A stretch of 47,936 nt of DNA. Source: DASXHZ01 sp036488085. GTDB lineage: Bacteria > Acidobacteriota > Thermoanaerobaculia > Gp7-AA8. Shown here one piece after another: positions 19,553 through 30,732 of the stretch (within the stretch, counting starts at the first letter, position 1; every line of letters starts with the position of its first letter). The notes under the pieces are model-generated. The model worked only from the letters and a program-made list of their open reading frames with translations. It had not been told where the DNA came from and searched no databases. Where the stretch lies: positions 1-47,936 of the forward strand of contig DASXHZ010000044.1 in assembly GCA_036488085.1 (NCBI GenBank), in the 5' to 3' direction. A program made the position numbers and the translations under genes.

Positions 19553-20422
19553 ATGTCCCGTATCGTCAAAGCCGGTTTGATTCAAACCTCACTCGCGGCA
19601 TCGACCGACGAGTCCCTCGAAACGATCCGCAACGCGCAGGTCGAGCGGACGCTCAAGTACGTCGATCAGGCCGGCCAGGAAGGGGTGCAGATCCTCTGCA
19701 TGCAGGAGATCTTCACCGGACCCTATTTCTGCGCCGAGCAAAACCCGCGCTGGTACGAGTCGGTCGAGAAGATCCCCGACGGGCCGACCACCAAGCTGAT
19801 GCAGGAGTACGCCGCGAAGTACAACATGGTCATCGTCGTTCCTCTCTATGAGGAGGAGTCGACCGGCGTCTACTACAACACGGCCGCTGTCATCGACGCC
19901 GACGGCACGTACCTCGGCAAGTACCGCAAGAACCACATCCCGCACACCGCGCCCGGCTTCTGGGAGAAGTACTACTTCCGTCCCGGCAACCTCGGGTACC
20001 CGGTGTTCGACACGAAGTACGCGAAGGTCGGCGTCTACATCTGCTACGACCGGCACTTCCCGGAGGGGGCGCGCGAGCTCGGCTTGAACGGCGCGGAAAT
20101 CGTGATGAATCCGTCGGCGACAGTGGCCGGTCTCTCCGAGTATCTCTGGAAGCTCGAGCAGCCTGCGCACGCGGTCGCGAACGGCTACTTTGTCGGCGCG
20201 ATCAACCGCGTCGGCTTCGAAGGACCGTGGAACATCGGCGAGTTCTATGGCCAGAGCTACTTCTGCGACCCGCGCGGCCAGATGCTCGCGAACGCGAAGC
20301 GCGACGAGGACGCCCTCGTCACCGCGGAGCTCGACCTCGATAAAATTCGAGAAGTGCGCCACACGTGGCAGTTCTTCCGCGACCGGCGCCCTGACACGTA
20401 CAACGGACTCGTCAAACCCTGA
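19553..20422 (+). CDS. N-carbamoyl-beta-alanine amidohydrolase (nitrilase superfamily)
   Basis: The product is 289 residues, full length for the branch. The Glu-Lys-Cys triad is E52 (MQEIFTGPYF), K126 (GKYRKNHIPH) and C164 (ICYDRHFPEG). It should hydrolyse N-carbamoyl-beta-alanine to beta-alanine, CO2 and ammonia, the third step of reductive pyrimidine breakdown. A D-carbamoylase or putrescine-pathway N-carbamoylputrescine amidase has the same triad, but the neighbours PreA and dihydropyrimidinase favour the pyrimidine role. AGGAG lies about 11 bases before the ATG. Confidence 0.9.
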   Translation: MSRIVKAGLIQTSLAASTDESLETIRNAQVERTLKYVDQAGQEGVQILCMQEIFTGPYFCAEQNPRWYESVEKIPDGPTTKLMQEYAAKYNMVIVVPLYEEESTGVYYNTAAVIDADGTYLGKYRKNHIPHTAPGFWEKYYFRPGNLGYPVFDTKYAKVGVYICYDRHFPEGARELGLNGAEIVMNPSATVAGLSEYLWKLEQPAHAVANGYFVGAINRVGFEGPWNIGEFYGQSYFCDPRGQMLANAKRDEDALVTAELDLDKIREVRHTWQFFRDRRPDTYNGLVKP

Positions 20423-20428
20423 GTTGGA

Positions 20429-20501
20429 GGGGCGGACGCCCTCGTCCGCCGGCCGCGCGAAGCGCGGCTGAGCCGCGCGGGCGGACGAGGGCGTCCGCCC
20501 C
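20429..20501. repeat. Long inverted repeat (22-bp arms) upstream of xdhA
   Basis: The arms at 20429-20450 and 20480-20501 are perfect reverse complements of 22 bp. The 29-bp loop itself contains CCGCGCG/CGCGCGG-type pairing. The whole is a very stable stem immediately after the amidohydrolase stop and 15 bp before the xdhA start. There is no U-tract. It could be a REP/BIME-like element, or act as an attenuator or mRNA stabiliser between the two genes. Confidence 0.7.
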
Positions 20502-20516
20502 CCTCACTACCGAACG

Positions 20517-21878
20517 ATGCGAGACCACCTAAGGCTCCTCATCAACGGCCGCGAGCATGAAGTTCGCGGCCGTGACGTATTCGCAACTCTCGCGAACTGG
20601 CTTCGTGCGCGGGGTGCGACCGGCACGAAGGTCGTCTGCGAAGAGGGCGACTGCGGCGCGTGCACGGTCCTGATCCGGCGCGGCGAGGCGTTCATCCCGA
20701 TCAACGCCTGCATCCAGTCGATGTTCCAGCTCGACGGCGCGTCGATCGTCACCGTCGAAGGCCTCGGCATGAACCCCGTGCAGCAGGCGATGGTCGCGCA
20801 TCACGGCGCGCAGTGCGGCTACTGCACGCCGGGATTCGTCGTCGCGATGACCGGCATGTTCGAGACGCACGATCGTGTCGACGAGAGATGCGCCCGCGCG
20901 GAGCTCGTCGGAAACCTCTGCCGTTGCACCGGCTACGAGCCGATCATCAAGGCCGCGTGCGCGGTCGAGAACGGCTCGATGCGGCGAATGACCGAGACCT
21001 ATCCGCAGACCATCGACGACAATGCGGCGGTCCTCGTCGAAGACGAAGGCCGCACCTTCTTCGCACCGGCGACGCTCGACGACGCCCTCGCGTTCAAGCG
21101 CAAGTTCCGGCCGTGCACGATCGTCCAGGGAGCGACCGACGTCGGCGTCTGGATCAACAAGCGAGCGTACTCCGCCGCTGCGATGCTGTCGTTGTCGAAG
21201 ATCGGCGCGCTACGCGAGATTCGCGAAGATGACGGAGCGATCGTCGCCGGCGCGAACGTGTCGCTGACGGAGCTGGAACACTTCACGCGCGAGCGCATCC
21301 CCGAGCTCCACCGCATCCTCTCGATCTTCGGCTCGCCGCAGATCAAGAACGCCGGAACGCTGGTCGGCAACATCGCGAACGGCTCGCCGATCGGCGACAC
21401 GCTGCCGTACCTGATGGTCGCCGGCGCGATGCTGGAGATCGAGAGCGTCGACGGCACACGCCTCGTCGACATCAACCAGTTCTACAAGGGCTACAAGCAG
21501 TTCGACCTCGCGCCGCACGAGATCATCACGCGCGTGCGCGTCCCGATCGTCCGCGATACGGTGAAGCTCTACAAAGTCTCGCGCCGCCGCGACCTCGACA
21601 TCTCCGCCTTCACCGCCGCCATCCGTTTGAGCACCACGGACGGCCACATCAACGCCGCCGCGATCGCCTACGGCGGCGTCGGCCCGACGGTCCTGCGCCT
21701 CAAGAACACCGAGTCGTTCCTCGCCGGAAAGCCGATCACCGCCGATACCTTCGAGGCCGCCGGCCGCATCGCGCGCGACGAGATCGCGCCGATCAGCGAC
21801 GTACGAGGGGGACGCGACTACCGCCTGCAGCTTGCCGAGAACATCATGTGCAAGTTCTATTACGACGTCGTGGCGTAG
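20517..21878 (+). CDS. xdhA: Xanthine dehydrogenase small subunit (2x[2Fe-2S] + FAD domains)
   Basis: The product is 453 residues. The first [2Fe-2S] cluster ligands are C41, C46, C49 and C65 (VCEEGDCGACTV), and the second C100, C103, C135 and C137 (CGYCTPGF and NLCRCTGY). Residues about 175-345 form the FAD-binding domain (VQGATDVGVWINK, GTLVGNIANGSPIGDTLP), followed by the CO-dehydrogenase flavoprotein C-terminal domain. It passes electrons from the molybdenum subunit to FAD and NAD. Length and domain order match XdhA. The partner xdhB starts 5.2 kb downstream, not adjacent. No clear Shine-Dalgarno is seen before ATG 20517, which lies next to a 22-bp inverted repeat. Confidence 0.94.
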   Translation: MRDHLRLLINGREHEVRGRDVFATLANWLRARGATGTKVVCEEGDCGACTVLIRRGEAFIPINACIQSMFQLDGASIVTVEGLGMNPVQQAMVAHHGAQCGYCTPGFVVAMTGMFETHDRVDERCARAELVGNLCRCTGYEPIIKAACAVENGSMRRMTETYPQTIDDNAAVLVEDEGRTFFAPATLDDALAFKRKFRPCTIVQGATDVGVWINKRAYSAAAMLSLSKIGALREIREDDGAIVAGANVSLTELEHFTRERIPELHRILSIFGSPQIKNAGTLVGNIANGSPIGDTLPYLMVAGAMLEIESVDGTRLVDINQFYKGYKQFDLAPHEIITRVRVPIVRDTVKLYKVSRRRDLDISAFTAAIRLSTTDGHINAAAIAYGGVGPTVLRLKNTESFLAGKPITADTFEAAGRIARDEIAPISDVRGGRDYRLQLAENIMCKFYYDVVA

Positions 21879-21907
21879 CGTCCGGAGCGTCCGACGGCCT
21901 GTCTGTA

Positions 21908-22120
21908 CTGCGCGACGCGCTGTCACGCAGTGCATGACGCCGTGCGCTCAGCGCGTGACACCCGTCCCGCCGTGCGTGACACGCTGTCCCACAGTGCATG
22001 ACGCCGGTCCCGCAGTGCATGACACCTGTCCCGCAGCGCGTGACGCGCTCTCCCCCAGTGCAGGACACCTGTCCCGCAGTGTTTGACACGGCGCCCGCAG
22101 TGCGTGACACGCTGTCACGA
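21908..22120. repeat. Degenerate tandem repeat (minisatellite), 21-22 bp unit, about 10 copies
   Basis: Successive units follow the pattern GTGCRTGACRCCTGTCCCGCA with substitutions and occasional 1-bp length changes. The best copies lie at about 21990-22080. It fills nearly all of the 250-bp gap between the converging xdhA and serine-hydrolase genes. No coding function is likely: the unit length varies between 21 and 22, which would break a frame. Confidence 0.8.
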
Positions 22121-22128
22121 GAGGCAGG

Positions 22129-24732
22129 TTACGAGGTCCGGTAGACCTTCGCCGGCGTCATACCGGGATAGTTGAACCAACCCTCCGCCAGCGTGCCGTC
22201 CGGTGCGAGTTTGAGCTGCAGCGTCGCCCAGTCGAACGGCTCGAACCAGGTGTCGTCCGACATCCGGAGCATCGCCGACTGCCGGATCGGAGTCCAGGTG
22301 ACGATCGGCCTGCCGTCGCGGATCGAGATCGTGAACGTCCAGGGATGGCCCTCCACGCGATAGCTTCCCTCGATACGGTGGTCGGGCACCGCGAACGGAT
22401 CGGCGGCGAGCTTCACGCTTGGAACGCTGTACGGCTTGTCGAACATCATCGCCGCCACCGTCTGGGCAATCGTCGCCGCAACGGTCGCGTAGTTGTTCGA
22501 CAGCACGACGACCGTGACGTCGTCATCGGGGAAATACACCAGATTGGCGCCGGCGCCCGGGAACGCGCCGTTCAAGATCGTGGCCTTCTTATCGAACATC
22601 GTGTCGAGCGTCCACGACGCGCGGGCGGCGTCGCGCGGCATGAGCGTGCCGCCATACAGCGCGCGGACGAAGCGATGCAGGTCGGCCGCGGTCGAATACG
22701 AGGAGCCGCCGCCCACCTTCCACGACGTGTCTTCCGGACCGCAGACCGCCACGCCACGCCCGTAGGGATCGGGCATGTAGCCGTGCGCCAGCCGCGGTAC
22801 GACGGCCGTCGTGGTCAGCTCCCCGGAGTCCTTCATTCCGGCCGGCCCATACACGTATTGCCGGACGACGTCGGCATACGACTTTCCGGTGACGCGCTCG
22901 ATGACGTGCGCCAGGATCGCGTAGTTCGCGGTGGTGTAGGAGTACTCCTCTCCCGGCTTGCTCCCAAGCGGCTCGCTCTTCAGGAGATCGACGACCTCGG
23001 CGGACGTATGGTTCACGCGGATGATGCCGCGCAACTTGTCCGGATCGCGGACGCCGGAATGGTGCGTCATCAGCATTTTCACCGTGATGGCGTTCGCGGA
23101 TGGGAAGTCAGGAACCCACTTCGAGAGCGGGTCATCGGGCGAAAGCTTCTTCTCCCCGAACAGGTGCTCCAGGATCACGGAGGTGAATCGCTTCGTGATC
23201 GACGCGATGGCGAAGCGGGTGTCGACGGTGTTCGGCACGCCGAACTCGTAGTCGGCCATCCCGTACGCCTTCTGCACCACGACCTTGTCGCCCTTTGCCG
23301 CGAAGACGACCCCGCTGAACGCGTTGTATTGAACGAACGGCTTCACGACCTCGTCGACTCTAGCGGCGGTTGGCTGTGCGAATGCTCGCCCTCGAAACTT
23401 CGCGTACTCGAGCGCGACGGGCTTGCCATCCTTGCCGCGAACGACGGTGACATCGTTCCAGTAGTACCGGTCCTTGAACTTGTCCTTCGCTATCGGCAGC
23501 AGCGGCGCAACCCGGCCCGCGGGCCAGTACAGCGTGACCCCGTTTCCCTCCGACACCAGATGGAGGGTCGCGGACGGCCGGTAGAAATCGGGACCAAAGA
23601 CGAAATCGCCGGAGGGATGGGTCTGGAGAGCTGGAGGCACCGGACGGTAGTCAAAGGCCTTATAGGGCTTTCCGGCGAGGAGGGCGGCAAGCTCGGGGAT
23701 GACCAGCGGATTCATGTCGTGTTCGATGTTGGTCAACGCGATGATCGCGACGTCCTCGCGAGCCAGATACTCGATGATGGAGGAAAAACCGGCGACGCGG
23801 CCGTTGCTGAGATAGACCGCCTCGCCGAGGCGTTTGTTCGGGCCGCCGATGTCCCATCCGCAGCCGTCGCTTGAACCGAACAGCACCTTCCGGCTGTTCT
23901 CCGACAGCAACGGACCCCGCCTGACGCCGGCGAGCCACTTCGAAACGTCCGAGACGGTCGTGTAGGCGGACCCGTTGCCGGGCAACGCCGACCAGTGAAT
24001 CGCGGGCGTCGCCGGCTTCAGCCCGAACGTCCCGGAGAGCTGAAGACCGAGCGCGACCCGGCCGCCGATCGGGCCGTCGTCATCGACGCCGCTGTCCCGC
24101 ATGCCGAACGGGTCGAAGACCAACGTCTTCATCGCTTGTACGAACGGCAGTCCCGTCTTTCGCTCGATGATCAGCGCCAGGAGATTCTGGCCGGAATGCT
24201 CTTCGCGCGTGCTCTCCCCCCCCGGCTCCGCATGCGGCGGCAGTCCCTTGATGGCATCGACCATCGATTGAGGCGTCTGGTGAGACGTCAGGAGGCCGTC
24301 GTCATAGTTCGGAAGATCGTCGTTCGCATCGGGAAGGCCGGAATTCTGCGCCAGCAATTCGCGGATCGTGATCTTGTCCCCGTTCGGCACTCCCGGCACG
24401 ATCTCGGACACACGCGTCTCGAACGACAGCTTGCCCTCGTCGATGAGGCGCAGGACCGCTGTCGACGTGAACAGAATCGACATCGAGGCGACGTGGAATC
24501 TCGTGTCCGTTCGATTCCTGATCCGTCTGCCGGGATCCGCAAAGCCGTAACTCTTCGAGAAAACGACCTTCCCCTCGCGTGTGACGAGGACCGATCCCGA
24601 GAAGTTGTCGGTCGCGATGAACGGCCGGAAATAAGCCTCAACTTCTTTTGCGCCGGGCAGTGCAGCCGTCGCCTGTGCGAATGCGGCCGGAACCGCGAGC
24701 AGCAACCAAACCACGAACACCTTCGTATTCAT
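22129..24732 (-). CDS. Periplasmic protein with two tandem beta-lactamase-type serine-hydrolase domains, first domain degenerate
   Basis: The product is 867 residues from ATG 24732, with a signal peptide (TKVFVVWLLLAVPAAFAQ). Two class-C beta-lactamase/penicillin-binding-type domains (about 25-340 and 450-760) are followed by a beta-rich C-terminal tail. In the second domain SITK carries the nucleophile Ser and general-base Lys, with YTT at the YxN position. In the first domain the SxxK motif reads SMSI and the Tyr motif reads HSG, so both key positions are lost. One domain therefore looks active and the other is probably structural or ligand-binding. An 8-C run at 24216-24223 lies in the first domain, but the frame continues across it. 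Divergent from the sensor kinase gene, 46 bp apart. Confidence 0.85.
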   Translation of the reverse strand: MNTKVFVVWLLLAVPAAFAQATAALPGAKEVEAYFRPFIATDNFSGSVLVTREGKVVFSKSYGFADPGRRIRNRTDTRFHVASMSILFTSTAVLRLIDEGKLSFETRVSEIVPGVPNGDKITIRELLAQNSGLPDANDDLPNYDDGLLTSHQTPQSMVDAIKGLPPHAEPGGESTREEHSGQNLLALIIERKTGLPFVQAMKTLVFDPFGMRDSGVDDDGPIGGRVALGLQLSGTFGLKPATPAIHWSALPGNGSAYTTVSDVSKWLAGVRRGPLLSENSRKVLFGSSDGCGWDIGGPNKRLGEAVYLSNGRVAGFSSIIEYLAREDVAIIALTNIEHDMNPLVIPELAALLAGKPYKAFDYRPVPPALQTHPSGDFVFGPDFYRPSATLHLVSEGNGVTLYWPAGRVAPLLPIAKDKFKDRYYWNDVTVVRGKDGKPVALEYAKFRGRAFAQPTAARVDEVVKPFVQYNAFSGVVFAAKGDKVVVQKAYGMADYEFGVPNTVDTRFAIASITKRFTSVILEHLFGEKKLSPDDPLSKWVPDFPSANAITVKMLMTHHSGVRDPDKLRGIIRVNHTSAEVVDLLKSEPLGSKPGEEYSYTTANYAILAHVIERVTGKSYADVVRQYVYGPAGMKDSGELTTTAVVPRLAHGYMPDPYGRGVAVCGPEDTSWKVGGGSSYSTAADLHRFVRALYGGTLMPRDAARASWTLDTMFDKKATILNGAFPGAGANLVYFPDDDVTVVVLSNNYATVAATIAQTVAAMMFDKPYSVPSVKLAADPFAVPDHRIEGSYRVEGHPWTFTISIRDGRPIVTWTPIRQSAMLRMSDDTWFEPFDWATLQLKLAPDGTLAEGWFNYPGMTPAKVYRTS

Positions 24733-24778
24733 GAGCGGGATTGTGCGACCATCGATGCAGGCCGGGAAGCAACGCCTC

Positions 24779-26380
24779 ATGAACTGCTCGCAAACGCAAC
24801 GAACGTCTCGGATCGCGGCTGTCTGCGTCCTGATGCTCGCCGTCGCCTGCGCGAAGGGCCGCGATCCGGCACAGCGGTTCGGGAGCGGCGCGGAGCAGTC
24901 GGTGTACGACTATCGGGAAGTTCGCGCGGGACGATCGGTCATCCTCCAGCGAACGGTGCTCCTCCGCGGATCGACGGAGCGGACGCGCTGCGTCTATGTC
25001 TCGATGCTCGCCCCGTTCGAGTTGCTGTGGGACGGACACCGAATCGGAGCCACCGGCACGCCCGGACCGATGGACAACTTCTTTCCGATCCCGGCGGCGC
25101 TCGCCCAGGGCGGACCGCATCAGTTGGAGCTTCGTATCACCCTGCCGCGGATCGACAACCACAACTGGTACCAGGGAGTCGTCATCGGCGACTACGAGCG
25201 GATGATCCGCAGCCGCATCGTCGGACAGGTCATCCCGCTCTCCGGCTTCGGCGTCTTCGTCGTGATCGGCATTTACTACCTGACGCTGAGCTTTGCGACG
25301 CGGCGCCGAGGCGCGGCGATCACATTCGCGCTCCTCTGCTTCGCCGCGGCGCTGCTCGCCGTCGCGGAGACGTGGCGCTGGACGGTCGGGTACACGTACG
25401 ACGTACAGGCAACGCGCCTCGCGGTCGTGACGGCGTTGACGTTCGCGATCTCGCTGCTGCTCCCGTCCTTCTTTGTCCTGGAGCTCGAGCTGCGGCGGCC
25501 GCGCATCTGGGCCGCCACGTTCGTGGCCGTCATCTCCGCGGCGGCGTTGGCCGGCAGCTCGCCTGATGGACGCTGTGTCTTGCTGTTCGGAGCGTCGCTG
25601 TTGCTGTCCGCATGCACGCTCGTCGCCGCCGCGCCCGTTCGCGGGCGGCGCACGATTCCCGGGGCGGCCGCGGTGATCGTGCTCGTACTGGCGTTCGTCC
25701 GTGGCGGCCTCGCCTTCAGCGACAACACCTTCTTCATCGCGTTCTGCATCGCGATCGCCTCTCTTCTCATCGGTATGGCAATGGATCTGCGGCGGCAGCG
25801 GCGCGAGCATGAGCGGCTCGAGGCGGCGTTGCTCCACAAGATGATCGAGCCGCACTTCGTGATGAACACGCTCACGGCACTCATGGAGTGGGTCGAGAAC
25901 GATCCAGCCAGCGGCGTGCGCTTCCTCGAGGCGTTCGCCGAAGAGCTGCGCATCTTCTCTTCGATCGCGCGCGACACGAAGATTCCGATGGAACGCGAGA
26001 TCGCTCTCTGCCGCTCGCACCTCGCCGTCATGGAATGCCGCAAGGGACAGCGATTCCGCCTCCGCGCCGAATCGGTCGACCCCGGCGGCGCGATTCCGCC
26101 GGCCGTCCTCCATACCCTCGTCGAAAACGCACTCACGCACAATCGCTACGACGGAGAAGACGTCGAGTTCACCTTGCGAGAGGAGCGGTCGCCGAGGACT
26201 CGCCGCTACATCTTCGACGCACCATTCGCGGCTACCGCGCACGGAGTCGCCACACACAATGACGGGACCGGCCTGCGCTACGTGAAGGCGAGGCTCGAAG
26301 AGAGCTATCCCGGCCGATGGGCTCTCGAAACGGGCGAGTGCAACGGGTACTGGAGAACGACCATCGAGGTGCCGTCGTGA
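24779..26380 (+). CDS. LytS-type (7TMR-DISM-like) membrane sensor histidine kinase
   Basis: The product is 533 residues from ATG 24779. The N-terminus is a lipoprotein-like signal (CVLMLAVAC, lipobox Cys 24). Residues about 40-140 form an extracytoplasmic beta-sandwich, followed by about seven membrane segments (150-335). A short coiled segment leads to the His_kinase/LytS domain: H359 in MIEPHFVMNTL is the phosphorylation site, N450/N455 in TLVENALTHN form the N box, and GTGLRYVKARL is the G box. It should pass phosphate to the coupled LytTR regulator whose GTG start overlaps its stop. A signal from the divergent serine-hydrolase protein is conceivable but not shown. Confidence 0.88.
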   Translation: MNCSQTQRTSRIAAVCVLMLAVACAKGRDPAQRFGSGAEQSVYDYREVRAGRSVILQRTVLLRGSTERTRCVYVSMLAPFELLWDGHRIGATGTPGPMDNFFPIPAALAQGGPHQLELRITLPRIDNHNWYQGVVIGDYERMIRSRIVGQVIPLSGFGVFVVIGIYYLTLSFATRRRGAAITFALLCFAAALLAVAETWRWTVGYTYDVQATRLAVVTALTFAISLLLPSFFVLELELRRPRIWAATFVAVISAAALAGSSPDGRCVLLFGASLLLSACTLVAAAPVRGRRTIPGAAAVIVLVLAFVRGGLAFSDNTFFIAFCIAIASLLIGMAMDLRRQRREHERLEAALLHKMIEPHFVMNTLTALMEWVENDPASGVRFLEAFAEELRIFSSIARDTKIPMEREIALCRSHLAVMECRKGQRFRLRAESVDPGGAIPPAVLHTLVENALTHNRYDGEDVEFTLREERSPRTRRYIFDAPFAATAHGVATHNDGTGLRYVKARLEESYPGRWALETGECNGYWRTTIEVPS

Positions 26381-27087
26381 GCTCGATCCACGTGCCGTTG
26401 ATCCGGGTCATCGTCGCGGAAGACGAAGCGGTCATCGCCCGCCGTCTCGCGCGGCAGATCACCGACACCCTCGGCCCGAACACCGCCGTCACCATCGCGG
26501 GAACCGTGACGGACGCAGTGGCTGCCGTCTCGCAGCAGCCACCCGACATCCTCGTTCTAGACCTCAATCTCGAAGGACGCGACGGTTTCGAACTGCTGCG
26601 CGATCCGGTCATCGGTCGCTGCCCGACCATCGTCGTCTCGGCTCACACCGACCGCGCCCTCGAGGCGTACGAGCTCGGAATTCGCGACTTCGTACCGAAG
26701 CCGTTCGGACGCGATCGGCTCGCCCTGGCGCTCAACCGCGCCTTCGCCGGCGGTCCGCGCCGGATCGAGCGCTTCGCGGCACGCGACACCAATCAGACGC
26801 GTTACGTCGTCCTGGACGACATCGTCCACGTTCGCGCCGACGGCTCGCGCTCCGAGATCGTTCTCACCGGAAACAGAGTCATCCGCGACGATCGCATGCT
26901 CGACCGCCTTCAGAGCCTTCTCCCGTCGCACTTCGAGCGGGTACACCGGTCTTTCCTCGTCGATGTTCGGAAGGTGGAGAGCCTGGTGGCGCAGGCGGGA
27001 TCGAGGTACGCCGTCACGCTGCGCGACGGCACGACGCTCCCGGTCGGCCGAACTCGCGTGGCGAGCCTTCGGGCGCGTTTGGGCTGA
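26377..27087 (+). CDS. LytTR-family response regulator
   Basis: The product is 236 residues. The receiver domain (about 8-125) has the acidic pair near E15/D16, phospho-acceptor D62 (ILVLDLNLEGRDG) and K108 (FVPKPFG). Residues about 135-236 form a LytTR DNA-binding domain (DIVHVRADGSRSEI, then RVHRSFLVDVRKV, then LPVGRTRV). The start is taken as GTG 26377, overlapping the kinase stop (GTGA). The pair is a typical LytS/LytTR two-component system. Its targets are unknown; the nearby divergent serine-hydrolase gene and the xdhB operon 20 bp downstream are the candidates. Confidence 0.9.
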   Translation: MSSIHVPLIRVIVAEDEAVIARRLARQITDTLGPNTAVTIAGTVTDAVAAVSQQPPDILVLDLNLEGRDGFELLRDPVIGRCPTIVVSAHTDRALEAYELGIRDFVPKPFGRDRLALALNRAFAGGPRRIERFAARDTNQTRYVVLDDIVHVRADGSRSEIVLTGNRVIRDDRMLDRLQSLLPSHFERVHRSFLVDVRKVESLVAQAGSRYAVTLRDGTTLPVGRTRVASLRARLG

Positions 27088-27106
27088 TTTATACTCGTTG
27101 GTCCCG

Positions 27107-29436
<2,330 letters not shown>

Positions 29437-29440
<4 letters not shown>

Positions 29441-30732
29441 TTCTTCGCAGCCGTAACGTGCTCGGCCACGGCGCCGCCTCGATCCATATCGAAGGCGAGA
29501 AGATCGCCGCCATTCGCGATCATGACGACGCGCCGGACGCGATCGATTACGGCGATCTCACGCTCATGCCCGGCATCGTCGACTCGCACGTCCATGTCAA
29601 CGAGCCGGGGCGGACGGAGTGGGAGGGGTTCGACACGGCGACACGTGCGGCGGCGGCGGGCGGCGTGACGACCATCGTCGACATGCCGCTGAACTCCATC
29701 CCGCCAACGACGTCAGTCGAGGCGCTGCGGATCAAGGCCGACGCGATGCGCGATCAGATTCGCGTCGACGTCGGACTGTGGGGCGGCGCGGTTCCGGGGA
29801 ACGCGAGCGAGCTGCGGCCGATGATCGAAACGGGAGCGCTCGGCTTCAAATGCTTCTTAGTCGACTCGGGCGTCGCGGAGTTCGGCTGGCTCGACGAGCA
29901 TGGCCTCCGAGAGGCGCTGGAGGTCCTAGCGGGAACGAATCGTCCGCTGCTCGTGCACGCGGAGCTTGGAGAGCACCTGCACGACGAAAGCGGCGATCCG
30001 CGGTCGTACTCCCGCTATCTCGCATCGCGGCCGCGCACGGCGGAGAACGCGGCGATCGAGCGGGTTGCCAAGCTCGCGCATGAAACGGGCGCGCGCGCGC
30101 ACATCGTCCACCTCTCGTCGGCCGACGCGCTGCCGTTCATCGGAGGCAATGTCACCGCCGAGACGACGCCGCATTACCTCTACTTCGCCGCCGAGGAGAT
30201 TCCGGACGGCGCGCCGGAGTACAAATGCGCGCCGCCGATCCGCGAACGCGACAATCGCGAGAAGCTCTGGCGCGCGCTGCAGGAGCGGCGGCTCCTCGCC
30301 ATCGTCAGCGACCACTCTCCCTGCACGCCGCATCTGAAACACTTGGCCGAGGGCGACGTCGAGCGGGCGTGGGGCGGCATCTCGTCGCTTCAGTTCTCGC
30401 TGCCGGTCGTCTGGACCGCCGCGCGCCATCGTGGCTTCACGCTGCGCGATATCACGACGCTCATGTCCGTGGGGCCGGCAAAGCTTGCGAACCTCGATCA
30501 TCGCAAAGGCAAGCTCGCGCCAGGCTACGACGCCGACATCATTGCGTTCGATCCCGACGCGCGATTCGTCGTCGATGAATCGGTCATCCAGCACCGCCAC
30601 AAGGTCACGCCGTACGCCGGCGACGAGCTGCAAGGCGTCGTCCGCGCGACGTACGTACGCGGCCATAAAGTGTGGGACGATGGCGCGCATATCGGGCTCC
30701 CGATAGGAACATGGCTGACTTCCGCGAGCTGA
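29437..30732 (+). CDS. allB: Allantoinase
   Basis: The product is 431 residues. It hydrolyses allantoin to allantoate. Amidohydrolase ligands: H51 and H53 (DSHVHVNEPGRTEWEG, the allantoinase form), carboxylated K138 (ALGFKCFLVDSGV), H174 (HAELGEH), H225 (HIVHLSS) and D292 (SDHSPC). The DSGV motif after the Lys separates it from dihydropyrimidinases. ATG 29437 overlaps the xdhB stop by 4 bp, and the next gene begins 22 bp before the allB stop, so the three are translationally coupled. Confidence 0.95.

Noticed and set aside
21908..22120. CRISPR array or coding repeat
   Set aside because: Units are directly adjacent without spacers and vary between 21 and 22 bp, which rules out both.
24216..24223. 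Frameshift in an eight-C run
   Set aside because: The serine-hydrolase frame and domain continue normally on both sides.
23995..25566. A 523-codon open frame on the plus strand overlapping the serine-hydrolase and kinase genes
   Set aside because: It runs antisense to a well-supported protein and is Arg/His-rich with no domain; a high-GC shadow frame.
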